Origin: Clarireedia homoeocarpa | Lineage: Eukaryota; Ascomycota; Leotiomycetes; Helotiales; Rutstroemiaceae | Assembly (NCBI GenBank): GCA_001465935.1 | Contig: LNKV01000044.1 | Coordinates: forward strand, 349,907 to 413,906 | Direction of reading: 5' to 3' | DNA length: 64,000 nucleotides | In this document: one piece after another, positions 47,737-58,487 of the stretch | Layout: the number at the start of each line of letters is the position of its first letter | Position numbering within the stretch: position 1 is the first letter of the stretch | Translations under genes and position numbers: made by a program | Notes under the pieces: model-generated | Databases searched by the model: none | The model's input: the letters and a program-made list of their open reading frames with translations, nothing else | What the model was told of the DNA's origin: nothing

Positions 47737-48600
47737 TTAAGCTATTGACTTCGCATCTCGCAAGACCTTTACTGCTTCTTCACCTGCACCCAGATCACGG
47801 TAGATTCCCATGATCTTGATCATGCGCGTCTTACCGCCTTCACCGGCCGACATTGCTTGCTTCAGAGCAGCATTGAGATCCAGAACGATAGTGTTCCTTA
47901 GACGAAGTAATCGTGGTTCTTGAGCCGCGATGAACGGATGCTCTAACCCGACAGTTGTTGTGAGATGCTCAATGCTTCGATAGTCCAACACAAAGCGTTG
48001 CAACTTCTTCGTGCTCGTTCCATTCATATTACTCGTGAGTTCTCCTTCCTCTTCCTCTTCATCCTCTTCGTCCTCGCTCCAAGAATCATCTAGACCATGT
48101 GGCGATCGACCCAGTGATGCAACCATTAAACTATCCTCAAGCTCTTCAAGTCGAGAATCTACTTCCAACAACTTTCTCCCCAATGCAATATCTTTACTAA
48201 CGCCTTTTTTCTCCCCAAGAAGTCCTTCAACTTCCACCTTCCTTTCTCTAACCTTCCCCCTCACATCTTCAACCCCCCTTTTGAAACCCAACAATCCCAT
48301 TCTGACATCCTCAACCTTCTCTTCTCCACCTTTAAGGTCCGAGCCTAAACTTAAGAATTGTTCATAATTGGTATTTACCAAATCGAGCAGTTCCTTCGAA
48401 AGGGCCTGAGAGCGTTCTCGAAGATCGGACCGAAGATCCTCTAAAGTCTGATGACGATCGGATAATGTGGAGAGGTAGGTTGGGGCGTCAAATGCCGGAG
48501 CGAGAAAATCGCTTCTGGGAAGTGCTTTGGGATATGGTAAACTATCTTCGTCGTCTGATGAGATATCACCCGATCCACCGCTAAAGTAGAATTTACTCAT
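47737..48600 (-). CDS. COG2: Conserved oligomeric Golgi complex subunit 2
   Basis: Component of the COG tether needed for retrograde Golgi traffic. Intronless, 287 aa. The COG2 N-terminal motif is clear: LPRSDFLAPAFDAPTYLSTL, then LEDLRSDLRERSQALSKELL and LVNTNYEQFLSLGSDLKGGE, a helical CATCHR-type start. A second coiled-coil segment (KVRERKVEVEGLLGEKKG) follows, then a very acidic run (SEDEEDEEEEEGEL). Fungal COG2 proteins of this short type are common; it is much shorter than the animal subunit. Confidence 0.88.
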   Translation of the reverse strand: MSKFYFSGGSGDISSDDEDSLPYPKALPRSDFLAPAFDAPTYLSTLSDRHQTLEDLRSDLRERSQALSKELLDLVNTNYEQFLSLGSDLKGGEEKVEDVRMGLLGFKRGVEDVRGKVRERKVEVEGLLGEKKGVSKDIALGRKLLEVDSRLEELEDSLMVASLGRSPHGLDDSWSEDEEDEEEEEGELTSNMNGTSTKKLQRFVLDYRSIEHLTTTVGLEHPFIAAQEPRLLRLRNTIVLDLNAALKQAMSAGEGGKTRMIKIMGIYRDLGAGEEAVKVLRDAKSIA

Positions 48601-49120
48601 ACTTTCGTGTAGGAGCTTCGGTATGTTGATTTGTGGGCCTTTTTAAAGAGGTCGAGAGAGTCCGGCCTGGATCTTGTGTGAACCTTTAAAGACACCACAA
48701 CTTCGAGCGTTGCATCTACTTGATACCCCTGCGTGCAAGATCGTCCTTCCTGAACACTCAAACTCCTACACTCCACTAAGCTCTGCCTCAGGCTGGCCGG
48801 CAATCAAGAATCAGTGAGCTACTGAGCAGATTTTCGGGACCAGAGGTGTACCCTTGTTACATAACAGAATCTAAGCTGATGTGACTGAATCAACCGAGGG
48901 TATGGATTTTTCCTCTCAGGGTCTCCTCTTTCTCTTGGTATTGGAGAGATAGTCGTGTGACGAGTGCTCTGATTGGATCTTGAATTGATAGACTTCAAAA
49001 TCACAGTCAGACACTGATGGAGGTTGACAACTTGACACGAATGAGAGACGAAATCAGCCGATTTTCGGCGAATTAGCGTGGAAAGATGACACTAGACTTC
49101 CACGCTAAATTTATCAAAAA

Positions 49121-49129
49121 ATCTGATAA
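49121..49129 (+). promoter_or_regulatory. Putative SreA-type GATA site upstream of hapX
   Basis: The 9-mer ATCTGATAA matches the ATCWGATAA consensus of fungal iron-responsive GATA repressors exactly. It lies about 300 bp before the hapX ATG. Confidence 0.6.
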
Positions 49130-49332
49130 CAATCAGGAAAGATCTAATCTCTTGGTGCCATCTTCCTTCTCAAATTTCCCCCTCTTACAGCTTTGAGCTT
49201 TCAACAAAGCTCATTTGTTCCTCCTTGTTGGTGGATGGATCTTTTAATTATTCTAAATTCATTCCAACTACATAAGCAACGTCAATTAAGATCCACAGTA
49301 ACGACCCAGAGACGATTTCTACAACATTTTCC

Positions 49333-49362
49333 ATGATTAAAGAGGAGTCCTTGTACTCGTGA
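49333..49362 (+). promoter_or_regulatory. Upstream ORF in the hapX leader
   Basis: An ATG at 49333 opens a nine-codon frame (MIKEESLYS) ending TGA at 49360-49362, 59 bp before the hapX start. Whether it is in the mature leader depends on the transcription start. Confidence 0.45.
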
Positions 49363-49421
49363 TACACTGTCTTTTTCCGACTAAGCCGATTCTCCAATCG
49401 GCAATTTGTTGTGCCGAAAAA

Positions 49422-51002
49422 ATGGCTTCACCAGCAGTGTCGACGCCATCATCAGCTGGTTCTCCAGCAGCACTTGCGCCAGCTCCTGCCCTTGTTATCA
49501 AGACAGGCAACTTATCAAATGTGAGCACAATGGCGTCACCACCAGGTCCGGGTACACCTACCATCATGACGACAAAAGAATGGGTCATTCCGCCGCGCCC
49601 GAAGCCTGGTCGAAAGCCGGCAACAGATACCCCACCAACAAAGCGAAAGGCTCAAAATAGAGCCGCACAACGTGCATTTAGAGAGCGGCGGGCAGCGCGA
49701 GTTGGGGAGTTGGAGGAACAACTCGAAGAGACGAGGGAAGAACAACAGAAACGTGAGAATGAATTCAGGTTGAAGATATCTAGACTTGAAGCAGAAGTCT
49801 CTCGGTTCAATGGAGAACTTCAATCATGGAAGTTACGTTGTGATACGCTTGATCGCATTGCGGATTATGAGAAGGGGGAGAAAGAGGCTGCATTGAAGGA
49901 GCTGGCATATTTAAGAAATGGATTCCGAAGCACAGGTACCGATGCTGTACCTCTTCCACCACGTCGCAATCGTCGGGAAGAACAAGCCTTACCACAACCT
50001 CAACAAGATACATCATTTACTTCCGAAGTTGAGGAACCACACCAAGTTGGATGTGGTCGATGTACTGCAACAAGTCAATGTGCCTGTGTTGAAGAAGTGA
50101 TTGCAAACGCTGCTTCTGGTTGTGGAAAGTGCGGTCCCGACACTCGTTGCGAGTGTTTGGAGACTCTAAACGATGCTGCTGTAGATTTAGGGGTATCTAC
50201 AGATTTGAAGAGGGTCCATTCGCCTTCCATAGAAGGTACTACAGAGAAACGTGCTCGCCACTTCTCGAGGCCATCGACACCTCTTGAAATCGATTTTACG
50301 GCACAATTTTCATCCCATCAATCCGCCCCGATACATAATTCACCTCAACCACTTCAAAGTACAGCAAGGTCACCTATTGAATCGTGTGGTTTCTGTGAGC
50401 AAGGAACTTATTGTATGTGTGCTGAAGCTGCAGCAGAGTCTAATGCTATGCACGAAAGAGAACGCGAGAATCGCCTTGCACCATTACTGAATGAGGTAAC
50501 ACCGCCACCCTCAGATACAGATGTCGAAAGCACTCAGATTAAACTTCCATCACTGCAGCCTATTCAAATGCATCGACCTGTCGCTGCCTCTGCACCTGCA
50601 GATTCTTGTGTTAATGGTCCGGGTACTTGCAAGCAATGTCTAAGCGATCCAAAATCGGGATTATTCTGTCGATCCTTGGCAGCCATGAGAGCTTCATCTA
50701 CATCTGCTCCACCCGATGGATGTTGTGGTGGGAATACTTCTGGAGGTGGTTGTTGCAAGACAGTTCAGACGATTCAGACAGCTCCTCCATCACAACCTCC
50801 TCCAAGTTTATCTTGTGCAGATACTTATAAAACCCTCGCCAGTCACAAGAACTTCGACCAAGCAAGCGATGAGCTGAACACCTGGCTTGGACGTCTTCAT
50901 GCTACGCCGCCACATCATGCTGGGCGAGCACCAATGGAAGTAGAGGCTGCATCAGTCATGGGTGTATTGAAGCTGTTCGACCGAAGATTTGGAAGGGGTT
51001 AA
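49422..51002 (+). CDS. hapX: HapX, CCAAT-complex-binding bZIP iron regulator
   Basis: Represses iron-consuming pathways under iron starvation together with the CCAAT-binding complex, and activates vacuolar iron storage in excess. Single exon, 526 aa from MASPAVSTPSS. The CBC-binding motif KEWVIPPRPKPGRKPATD sits near residue 50, directly before the basic region KRKAQNRAAQRAFRERRA and a leucine-zipper-like coil. Four cysteine-rich regions follow: CGRCTATSQCAC, CGKCGPDTRCEC, CGFCEQGTYCMC and CKQCLSDPKSGLFC, the proposed Fe-S/iron-sensing elements. The first of these plus the Hap4-like motif distinguish HapX from Yap1. The frame runs 21 codons upstream without ATG. Confidence 0.94.
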   Translation: MASPAVSTPSSAGSPAALAPAPALVIKTGNLSNVSTMASPPGPGTPTIMTTKEWVIPPRPKPGRKPATDTPPTKRKAQNRAAQRAFRERRAARVGELEEQLEETREEQQKRENEFRLKISRLEAEVSRFNGELQSWKLRCDTLDRIADYEKGEKEAALKELAYLRNGFRSTGTDAVPLPPRRNRREEQALPQPQQDTSFTSEVEEPHQVGCGRCTATSQCACVEEVIANAASGCGKCGPDTRCECLETLNDAAVDLGVSTDLKRVHSPSIEGTTEKRARHFSRPSTPLEIDFTAQFSSHQSAPIHNSPQPLQSTARSPIESCGFCEQGTYCMCAEAAAESNAMHERERENRLAPLLNEVTPPPSDTDVESTQIKLPSLQPIQMHRPVAASAPADSCVNGPGTCKQCLSDPKSGLFCRSLAAMRASSTSAPPDGCCGGNTSGGGCCKTVQTIQTAPPSQPPPSLSCADTYKTLASHKNFDQASDELNTWLGRLHATPPHHAGRAPMEVEAASVMGVLKLFDRRFGRG

Positions 51003-51716
51003 GCTTTTGATGCACATATTTACTGAATCACGAATAACGATGAACGAGGTTAATACTTTTTTTGTACTATACATATTATACGGACGGTAGAGAAGCATTT
51101 AGCTAGACATATAATATCCCATAACTACTGGAAAAGGGAACGGAGGCGGGGATGTTGAACTTTCGGCGTCTCCCGATGATTGGACTCAATGAGCTAGCTT
51201 AAATCAAGCTTCAATCCCGTAACCATAGATACAACTCAATTTTTATATTAATTTATTGCACATGTACCTATCTACAAAGTACGCAAAGTATAGTATCATC
51301 GAACATGCAGACTCCACGAAAAAAGGTCCTCAACAAATAAGAGCTGAAATACGACTCCCCAACTACCCTTTATCCCCGCTTGCCCCTTGGCTCCTTACCC
51401 ATAAAGGCAGGTAGGTGTGCAGGTAAGGAACGGTACCTGCCACCTGATTTGATAGGCGGTCCCACGTGCGAAGGGTCCGCTGCATGACAGGACTTCTTGA
51501 ATCGGGTTTGTTCCTGGCGCGGAATTGACCAACCTGCTTGTTTGGTTTTTTACTTCTTCGGGAACGGGGAATAGCTAGCCAGTTAAGTGCTGATAGATAG
51601 ATGGATTCGGGGTTTTTTGTGACGATGATGGTTGGTTTAAATAGGTAGGTAGGTAACGTCGGCCTCTAAGACTTTTTTTGTTCTGTTTTTGCATTTCTCT
51701 GTGTGCGATTGGAATT

Positions 51717-51757
51717 CTTCTTTTCTTCTCTTCTCTTCTCTTCTCTTCTCTTCTCTT
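51717..51757. repeat. (TTCTC)n pyrimidine microsatellite
   Basis: Seven or eight units, about 80 bp upstream of the RNase T2 start; probably in the leader. Confidence 0.9.
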
Positions 51758-51780
51758 GCTTATAAGTGAGTTGAGTTGTG

Positions 51781-51811
51781 GGTGTGATTGTGATTGTGAT
51801 TGTGATTGTGT
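51781..51811. repeat. (GTGATT)n repeat
   Basis: Four to five imperfect hexamer units just before the RNase T2 start codon. Confidence 0.85.
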
Positions 51812-51835
51812 ATACGGCATAAGTGAGAGAAAACA

Positions 51836-53397
51836 ATGTATCGTTCAGCTCTTGCTACGTCGTTGCTGTCGCCGCTGCTCGCCCAATTGGTCGATGCGTC
51901 ACTTTATGGCGAGAGTTCGTTGAACCATACTTGTGAATTGAGTGAGTTTCTTTTTCTCTCTGTGTCTCTCTCTGCAGTTTCCCTCCAGAATGTTATCTCC
52001 CCCCTGCCTCCTTCTTCTCCATCCGACATTCCCATACTCCCACATCTAACCTCACCCAGAAACACCCTACTGGTCCTGCAGCGCCTCTGCCCACCCCAAT
52101 GTCACGGATTCCTGCTGCACAGAAACATACGGGGGGTTGGTGCTTAGCACGCAGTTCTGGGATACGTATACCGGGTATGAATCGAGCGGACAGCTGCTGC
52201 CGGAGGATTCGTGGACGCTGCATGGACTCTGGCCGGATTATTGTAATGGGAGTTATACGCAGTATTGTGATTTAAGGTGGGTTTTTTCTTTTTGGATTGG
52301 GTTGTTTTCTGTTTGGGGTGTAGGATAGGGAAACGAGAGGGTTGGGGATGAGGGAGGGGAGAAGGGAAGAGTAGGAGGTGAGAAAGGAGACGGCGCTGCG
52401 GAATGGAGAAGGGATGAAAAGGAGAGACAACCCAGAGAAACAGAGCAGGGGGTAACATGCAAGAGAAAACACAAGAAAAGTTCGGCCATGTCAAGCTAAC
52501 ATGTATCTTCAACTCATAGCCGACAATTCGATCCCTTCCCATCACCAAACACGACGACCGGCACAAGCAGCGGAACGCCAGTTCCACCTTACACGGGACC
52601 AGCAATCACCAAGTACATCGAAGAGGCAGGAAAATATGATTTACTAGCCTACATGAACAAGTATGTGCTCCCTAACTATCACTTACATCACATCTACCGA
52701 TATCCATCTCCTCAAACTACAAAGAAATAAGAGGAAAAGACAAGCTAACCGCCTCAGATACTGGATCAACCAAGGCGCCCCCAATTGGCACCTCTGGGCC
52801 CACGAATTCTCCAAACACGCCACCTGCTTCTCCACTTTCGACACTCCCTGTTTCTCCTCCCCCTCCTCGTCCTCTCTCTCCCCCTCCTCAATCTCCTACA
52901 ATAGCACATCCCCATCCCCCACCGCCCTCACCACCCTCCTAACCTTCCTCCCCACAGCCCTCTCCTACTACCTCTCCCTCCCGACCCACACTTTCCTCTC
53001 GAAACATTCGATCCGCCCTTCCAACCACACCACCTACACGCTCTCTCGCATCCAATCTGCACTAACCTCGGAATTCGGCGCGCTACCGTACATTGGATGC
53101 GGGGGGCCCAGGTATATGGATACTGTCGAGGGGAAGGCGAGGAACAGTACGGATACAGGGAAGACGGAGTTGAATGAGGTTTGGTATTATTATTATGTTT
53201 TGGGGAGGGTGCAGGATGCGGCCGCTTTCGGGGGAGGAGTGGATGGTTGGGGGAGGAAGAAGCCGGTGGGGGCGGATGTGAATGGCGGGAGTGTCAGTAG
53301 TTGTGCGAAGACCGAGGGGGCGGTAAGGTATTTGGAGAGGAGCGTGGGGAGTGTGAGGGAGGAGAAGGGGAGCAGATATGTGGTGCAGGGGGTTTGA
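51836..53397 (+). CDS. Secreted ribonuclease T2
   Basis: Acid endoribonuclease cutting RNA to 3'-phosphates. Four exons (51836-51941, 52060-52276, 52520-52660, 52758-53397) give 367 aa. The start is a signal peptide (MYRSALATSLLSPLLAQLVDA). The two catalytic segments are intact: CAS I WTLHGLWPDYCNG and CAS II HEFSKHATC. Paired cysteines and several N-glycosylation sites (NHT, NVT, NGS, NTT) fit secretion. A Ser/Pro run (SSPSSSSLSPSSISYNSTSP) is inserted soon after CAS II, and the C-terminal 80 residues after IGCGGPRYMDTV are Gly/Lys-rich. Confidence 0.93.
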
Positions 53398-54540
53398 GGT
53401 TGTGAGGTGTAGGTGTGAGTGTGAGTGTGGGAGGGTAGTTGGAGGGGCGGAATAAGTTTTGGTGAATGGGGGAGAGGAGGAGTGGGAATTGAGAATAGGG
53501 GAAATATGAGATATGAAGTACATATAGAAAGGGTGTTACGAACCAAGGAAATATCAAATACGAACAAAGAAATAAAACTGTTTAATTTTTTGGGGGGTGC
53601 GATTGTGATATTTGAACCTTTTCCCCCAAACGTGGCATGACATTGTTTCTGCTACCCAAGGCGAAGAGGGCGCAACTTGAGCGTAAGAGAATATAAAGTC
53701 AAAGGGAGCCGGATAATGATTCAATGTGACTGACATGTACTCCAAACACGCCTGGATGTGTTTCCCCTGCGGTTGAGATTGGCTCATTTTCGTTTTGCCA
53801 TGTGGGAATTTCCGATAAGTTAATCACACTGGAGCAAATAGTAACTCACAAAGAGAAATGGGTTCATCTCATCTTGCTCTATGACATGACATGGCATGGA
53901 ACTGAAGCTGTTGAGAATCAATGGAGACATGAAGACATGTTCGATTCTATAGTTAGCTCTTCTTATGCAGGAAAATAAAATGATAATATTCTCCATCGAT
54001 CTACATGTGTATATGCATGTTCTAACCATCTAACTTAGTACATGCATTGTCCGAACCATCTAGTAAGTTACGTAAAATGACGTGGTGAGTACGACTTTTC
54101 TGGATTGGGTGAGATGATTGCAAGAAGAGACGATAACTTATGATACGCATGCAATTCCATTCTTTGTGCAGTACATACAAAGGATTTCCCACATTGTCAA
54201 AGCTCGGCAGCAGAAAGAGGATGAACATCGATTTCTTCGATTTGCCCATGATGGGAAAAGTGGGGCCGGCTGGACGTTGGGACGTTTTGAATGGTGAGAT
54301 CGAGATGGCACTTGCAATGTGGACGGAAATCTGGGGGAAAATGGTGACTCTTGGTGGGAAGGAAAGGACGTGGATCCTTGTATGACTTTAGACTATGTAA
54401 CGTGCGGGCCAATTGAGAGGTGGTGCAGGTGTTCTCACATAGTTCTACCGTAGAGTCGTCCTCTCTCTTTGTAGTTCATTAATCACTCCCCTTTGCACAG
54501 AACTTGCACAGAACTTGCACATATTATATTGAAAGAAGAC
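53398..54540. other. Intergenic, RNase T2 3' flank
   Basis: 1.1 kb; short open frames only. It marks the end of the conserved gene block. Confidence 0.45.
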
Positions 54541-54553
54541 TATACTATAGTAC

Positions 54554-54595
54554 TCGGGGGAATAAAGGTTAAATTTATTCTGGTAGATTCTATCA
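54554..54595. repeat. Partial copy of the 58351 inverted-repeat element
   Basis: Nearly identical to 58351-58391 and its upstream flank (CTATAGTACT). It breaks off at an ambiguous base (n) at 54596. Confidence 0.75.
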
Positions 54596-55020
54596 NAATT
54601 ATTAATTTTAAAAATAATATAATTTTATTTTTATAATATATTATTATAAATTTAATTATAATATATAACTTATCAATTTTATATATATAAATATATATAT
54701 TAATAATTTATATTAAATATAAATATATATAATAACCTTTATATAATATTAAATTTATAATTATAATATATATAATATAAGAGAGAAGATAAAATAAAAT
54801 ATTATAATATTTAGCTAACTTATTATAATATAAAGAGGAACTTAAATATAATTATTAAATTCGTTCTATTTTAAAAAAAATAGTCCCCGTAAATCAGGAT
54901 CTTTAAAGAGCTTATAATCAGCTTTTTAATTTTTTTTATTCGAGCTAACTACTTAATAGACCTTATTATACTTATATTAGTATTAAATTCAATATAAAAC
55001 GAGTAAATCTATAACAGTCT
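54596..55020. repeat. Extremely AT-rich degraded sequence
   Basis: About 400 bp almost without G or C, dominated by TATA/AATT words. This is typical of repeats mutated by RIP (C to T) in filamentous ascomycetes. No recognisable coding remains. Confidence 0.7.
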
Positions 55021-55029
55021 TACCTTCTC

Positions 55030-55590
55030 ACAATACTAGAAAGACGAGCACTTACCGTACTATTGTAGAAAAGATACCTTCTTACTATACCTATCACACA
55101 TTCTAATACTATCAAGCTCTGTCGAGAACTGTTGGACCTGGTCGCTCAACGCTAACAACTTATACAGTGATAGTGGAAAGATCTATATAACATCGCGTTC
55201 GGTTAGCAAACCTGAATCAAACTTGATTAGTAATTGCTATAATACCTTGATTATCCGGGCATCCTTATAGCGGATACCGAGCCCCAAGGACATAAATGCG
55301 TGACGCTCTGTGTAGAGAATAGCGACCTTGTACCCCTTTGAACCTGTGCAAGAACCAACTCACTAACTCGTCTATCAATATAGAAGTACAGAGGAATTGT
55401 TTTACCGTCAATATCCTTGATCTCTATTTACAGACGAAGGAGTGTGGTGAAATTCACAATCTCGCCTAAGAAGCACCAATAGCGTTATAGTCTGTAAAGA
55501 CCCGTATTACTGCTCCTATAGAACTCTGGATCAACATCGTTCTCGTCTAGGAGGTTAATGAACCCGGGGAACGGAGAGTATTAAATAAAT
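55030..55590 (-). pseudogene. MYND-type zinc-finger protein pseudogene
   Basis: Translating leftwards across several stops and shifts gives LLDENDVDPEFYRSSNTGLY, RYWCFLGEIVNFTTLLRL, IEIKDIDGKTIPLYFYID, ERHAFMSLGLGIRYKD, LSLYKLLALSDQVQQFSTEL and a decayed cysteine cluster (MCDRYSKKVSFLQ, YGKCSSF). From memory this order matches a fungal family with a C-terminal MYND finger. Many changes are C/G to T/A and create TAA/TAG, consistent with RIP. It lies next to the AT-rich block. Confidence 0.62.
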
Positions 55591-55876
55591 CCTTACCTGA
55601 TATGTAGCGAAGCGATTAGGTATAGTAAGGAATTCTAGCCGAACGATTAGCGCATTTCTGGGGAAAAACCCCAAAATTATACTAAACTGACAGTATCCGA
55701 AAATTCCGGTTTCATCTGTCAGCCGGATTTTGGCCTAACGCAGTCCTAAACTCTATTTGACTGGAATAAAACCAGAGGGCCTTCTCCAAACTCACTATTA
55801 CTTCTACAACACCCAATACCAACTCTCCCTTCAAAATCGATTATTCATCGCCCATTCAGCATCCGCTTCTGTAACA

Positions 55877-56830
55877 ATGCCACGAAATGGCCCATTCCCA
55901 AAGGAGCAGACAGGCAGTATCTCAAGAAATGCCTCCGAGTTCGATCAGCTTCCGGCCATCACCTCCCAAGCAAGTAAAGTGTGGCAACAATCATGGAAGG
56001 CCAAAGCACCCTCCCACCAGAATATCAATCTTTTCATGATCCTCACTATTCTGATTCTCACGGCCAGGGTTTACGTATTATCCGACGCAGGTTGTATACA
56101 TCCTTTCAATACTGGCTTCAAGCCGGAGACGCCCATATGTACGACTTCACTCACTGAGAAGTGGCCAATGCTAAGTTTGCAAATAGTTTCGTCGCAACAA
56201 GTCATGTTCATGAACGATTCTCGCTTTGCCAACGATGAAATGTGGGTTAATCGTGATGCTATGATGGAAGTATTACATAACTGGGCGAAAATAACTCCAA
56301 GTACGTAGGATAACTTCAGTGACGAAGCAAGGAAGTGTCTTAACATTACATTTTGAACTTTAGGAGGCCATGGTCTCGTGTCAATCGACCATCCGGAGGA
56401 ATACGGCCTCGAGGAACCAATCCTTATAAAGCCAACTGGAAAAAGCGTTAGCAATGAGCCTTTTCTCACTTACCAAATCTCGGTCTTCCATTCAATTCAC
56501 TGCCTAGTAAGTGATTATTATTATGTTCCTTCTGTATCGTACTACAAACGCTGATACTCGAATGTTCTAAAGTCGGCCATTCTCTATTCCCATGCGGAGT
56601 TGCTTCGGGGGGAGAAAGATCCAGTTCCTCAAGATCATATCACTCATTGTTTTGACTATCTCCGTCAGAGTATTATGTGTACGGCACATACGAAGCTTGA
56701 AGGGGACTCGGCTTCACGTGGATATATTAAACCATGGGGAACGATGCATACGTGTGCAAATTATGACGAAGTTATCGATTGGGCAAACCAGATTTCTCCG
56801 TGGGAATTTCCACCTGACAGTGTTCTTTAG
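55877..56830 (+). CDS. UstYa-like (DUF3328) oxidase/cyclase-type protein, copy A
   Basis: Four exons (55877-56138, 56187-56300, 56364-56506, 56573-56830) give 258 aa. The N-terminus is cytosolic and Ser-rich, then one TM helix (INLFMILTILILTARVYVL). The luminal part contains MFMNDSRFANDEMW and the paired family motifs HSIHCL and HCFDYLRQSIMC (HxxHC-type), thought to bind metal. Characterised relatives act in ustiloxin (UstYa/Yb) and cyclochlorotine biosynthesis. An earlier in-frame ATG exists at 55757. It faces copy B tail-to-tail with 192 bp between stops, and its exons 2 and 4 have exactly the lengths of copy B's. Confidence 0.84.
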
Positions 56831-57022
56831 AATGCAGTGCAGGTGTTTCTGGAATGTGGGAGCATTAGTAGGAGCCTCGAAAGACTCTATTTTTGAACTT
56901 AAGAGACCCTTGTGTGATTTAAATTCGTGGAATGTAGTGTAACGTGCATCTGCCTGTTATTCAACGCCGATCTCTTCAAGTTGCTGGAATTTCAGAGTTT
57001 AATTTACAATAATTCATCCATC

Positions 57023-57999
57023 TCACAATGTACTGTCATCAGGAAACTCCCAAGGAGACATCTTATCCGCCCAGTTCACCACCTCCTGATAGTTCACGCA
57101 TACATGATTTATCCCCCAGGGCTTCACGTAACCCTTTGACTCAGTATCTCCCTCGAGCTTTGTATGTGCTGTACACATAAGAGACTGTCGCAAGTAATCA
57201 AAACAGTGCGCTGTGTGACTTGTAGATATCGAGTCCTTTCCACCTTGATGTAGTTGAGCATGAGAACGTAAGATATTAGACTATGTGAACATTAGTTAGA
57301 GTTCTTAGATACTGAAAAACTAGGGTAAAATTGACCAAACAATGTAACGCGTGAAAGAACGAAATCTGGTATACAGGCTCTATGACCCCTTTCCCCGTGG
57401 GGTTCATCATCATAGGAGCGTCGAGATTAAATTCTTTCGGATTGGGAATTGAGACCAAGCCATGCCCTTCTATGGGTATCACTCAGATATTAGCTACGGC
57501 CCTATGACAGCAGTCTGCGGCGTAACTTACTTGGGGCCATCTTTGCCCAGTTCACGAGTACCTCATGTAACTTGTCACGACTGTGCCACATCTCCGCATT
57601 CGCGTACCTTGAGTCGTTCATAAACATAACAAGGTGAGATGAAACTAAATAGACAGTCAGCTCCAAAGCCAACTGCATTGCAAGCATTCGGGAGACTGAT
57701 GATTCAAATTAGTACTGACATTCTGGTGTCTCGGCTTTGAACCCAGTGTTAGCCTTGCGAATACAATGTTCTTGGGGTCGCGAAGAGAGGTTGATCGTGA
57801 GGAGAATAATGGTTAAGCCGCCGAGAATCTCAGAAGAGTACCGCCTCACGGCTGCCGAAGCCCTTGAAAAGAATGCGCTTCTTGCTCCAGTATCCGCAGG
57901 CGGAGCCTCAGATTCTGAGGAGAATCTTCTATTTTCCTCTGCCGAATCGACAGGAAAGGTGGCTTCCAAGTCATTCAGGGGGAGAGATGAGTATTCCAT
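57023..57999 (-). CDS. UstYa-like (DUF3328) protein, copy B
   Basis: Four exons (57720-57999, 57531-57644, 57336-57469, 57023-57280) give 261 aa. The layout matches copy A: cytosolic tail, one TM helix (EILGGLTIILLTINL), MFMNDSRYANAEMW, then HALHCL and HCFDYLRQSLMC. The C-terminus SPWEFPDDSTL closely parallels SPWEFPPDSVL of copy A. Exons 2 (114 nt) and 4 (258 nt) equal those of A, so the two arose by duplication. The N-termini differ almost completely. Metal ligands appear intact. Confidence 0.84.
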
Positions 58000-58198
58000 T
58001 GCTATGAAGATGTCGCCGTCGTATTTAGAAATTCGGGATTCTATGTTCCCAGGTTGCAGAGTTGCTGTGATGCTGCGGCTGCTACCTGCCTCTCAGTCTC
58101 GTGACACTGGCGTGGTGGTAGTTGACCGACCTCCGAATCAACCTTTGAGTTAAGAGCTTGTTTGAAACAAGCTTTTGGTGACGTAGCGTCTTTACATA

Positions 58199-58340
58199 AA
58201 TATCCCTGCAAACTTCAAGCACTAGATTGAAAGTTTATTTTCTTTCTTAACTTATAATATATAAGTACAAAGTATAATATCCCTACAAACTTAAAGTACT
58301 AAATCGAAAGTTTATTTCCTTTCTTAACCTATAATATATA
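58199..58340. repeat. Direct repeat, two 65 bp units
   Basis: 58199-58263 and 58276-58340 align with few mismatches (AATATCCCTGCAAACTT start, CTTATAATATATA end). A partial third copy begins at about 58513, on the other side of the inverted-repeat element. Confidence 0.8.
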
Positions 58341-58350
58341 CTATAGTACT

Positions 58351-58487
58351 CGGGGAAATAAAGGTTAAATTTATTCTGGTAGATTCTATCAACAAGGGTA
58401 CTTCTATCGAATCAGATCGTCAAGATCCTACAATTATAGAGAATTTTAACAATAATCAGGGTATATGTATTAACCTTTATTTCCCCG
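58351..58487. mobile_element. 137 bp MITE-like element with 18 bp terminal inverted repeats
   Basis: Left end CGGGGAAATAAAGGTTAA (58351-58368) is perfectly inverted at 58470-58487. It is too short to code. It interrupts the series of direct repeats at 58199-58545, so it inserted there. A second, partial copy lies at 54554. Confidence 0.8.

Larger units (their letters stand above)
48601..49421. other. Divergent spacer COG2 / hapX
   Basis: Carries both promoters. It holds the GATA site and uORF listed separately, plus CCAAT words (reverse orientation near 48973 and forward at about 49393). Confidence 0.6.
51003..51835. other. Intergenic hapX / RNase T2
   Basis: Promoter region of the RNase gene; its last 130 bp hold the two microsatellites below. 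Confidence 0.5.
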
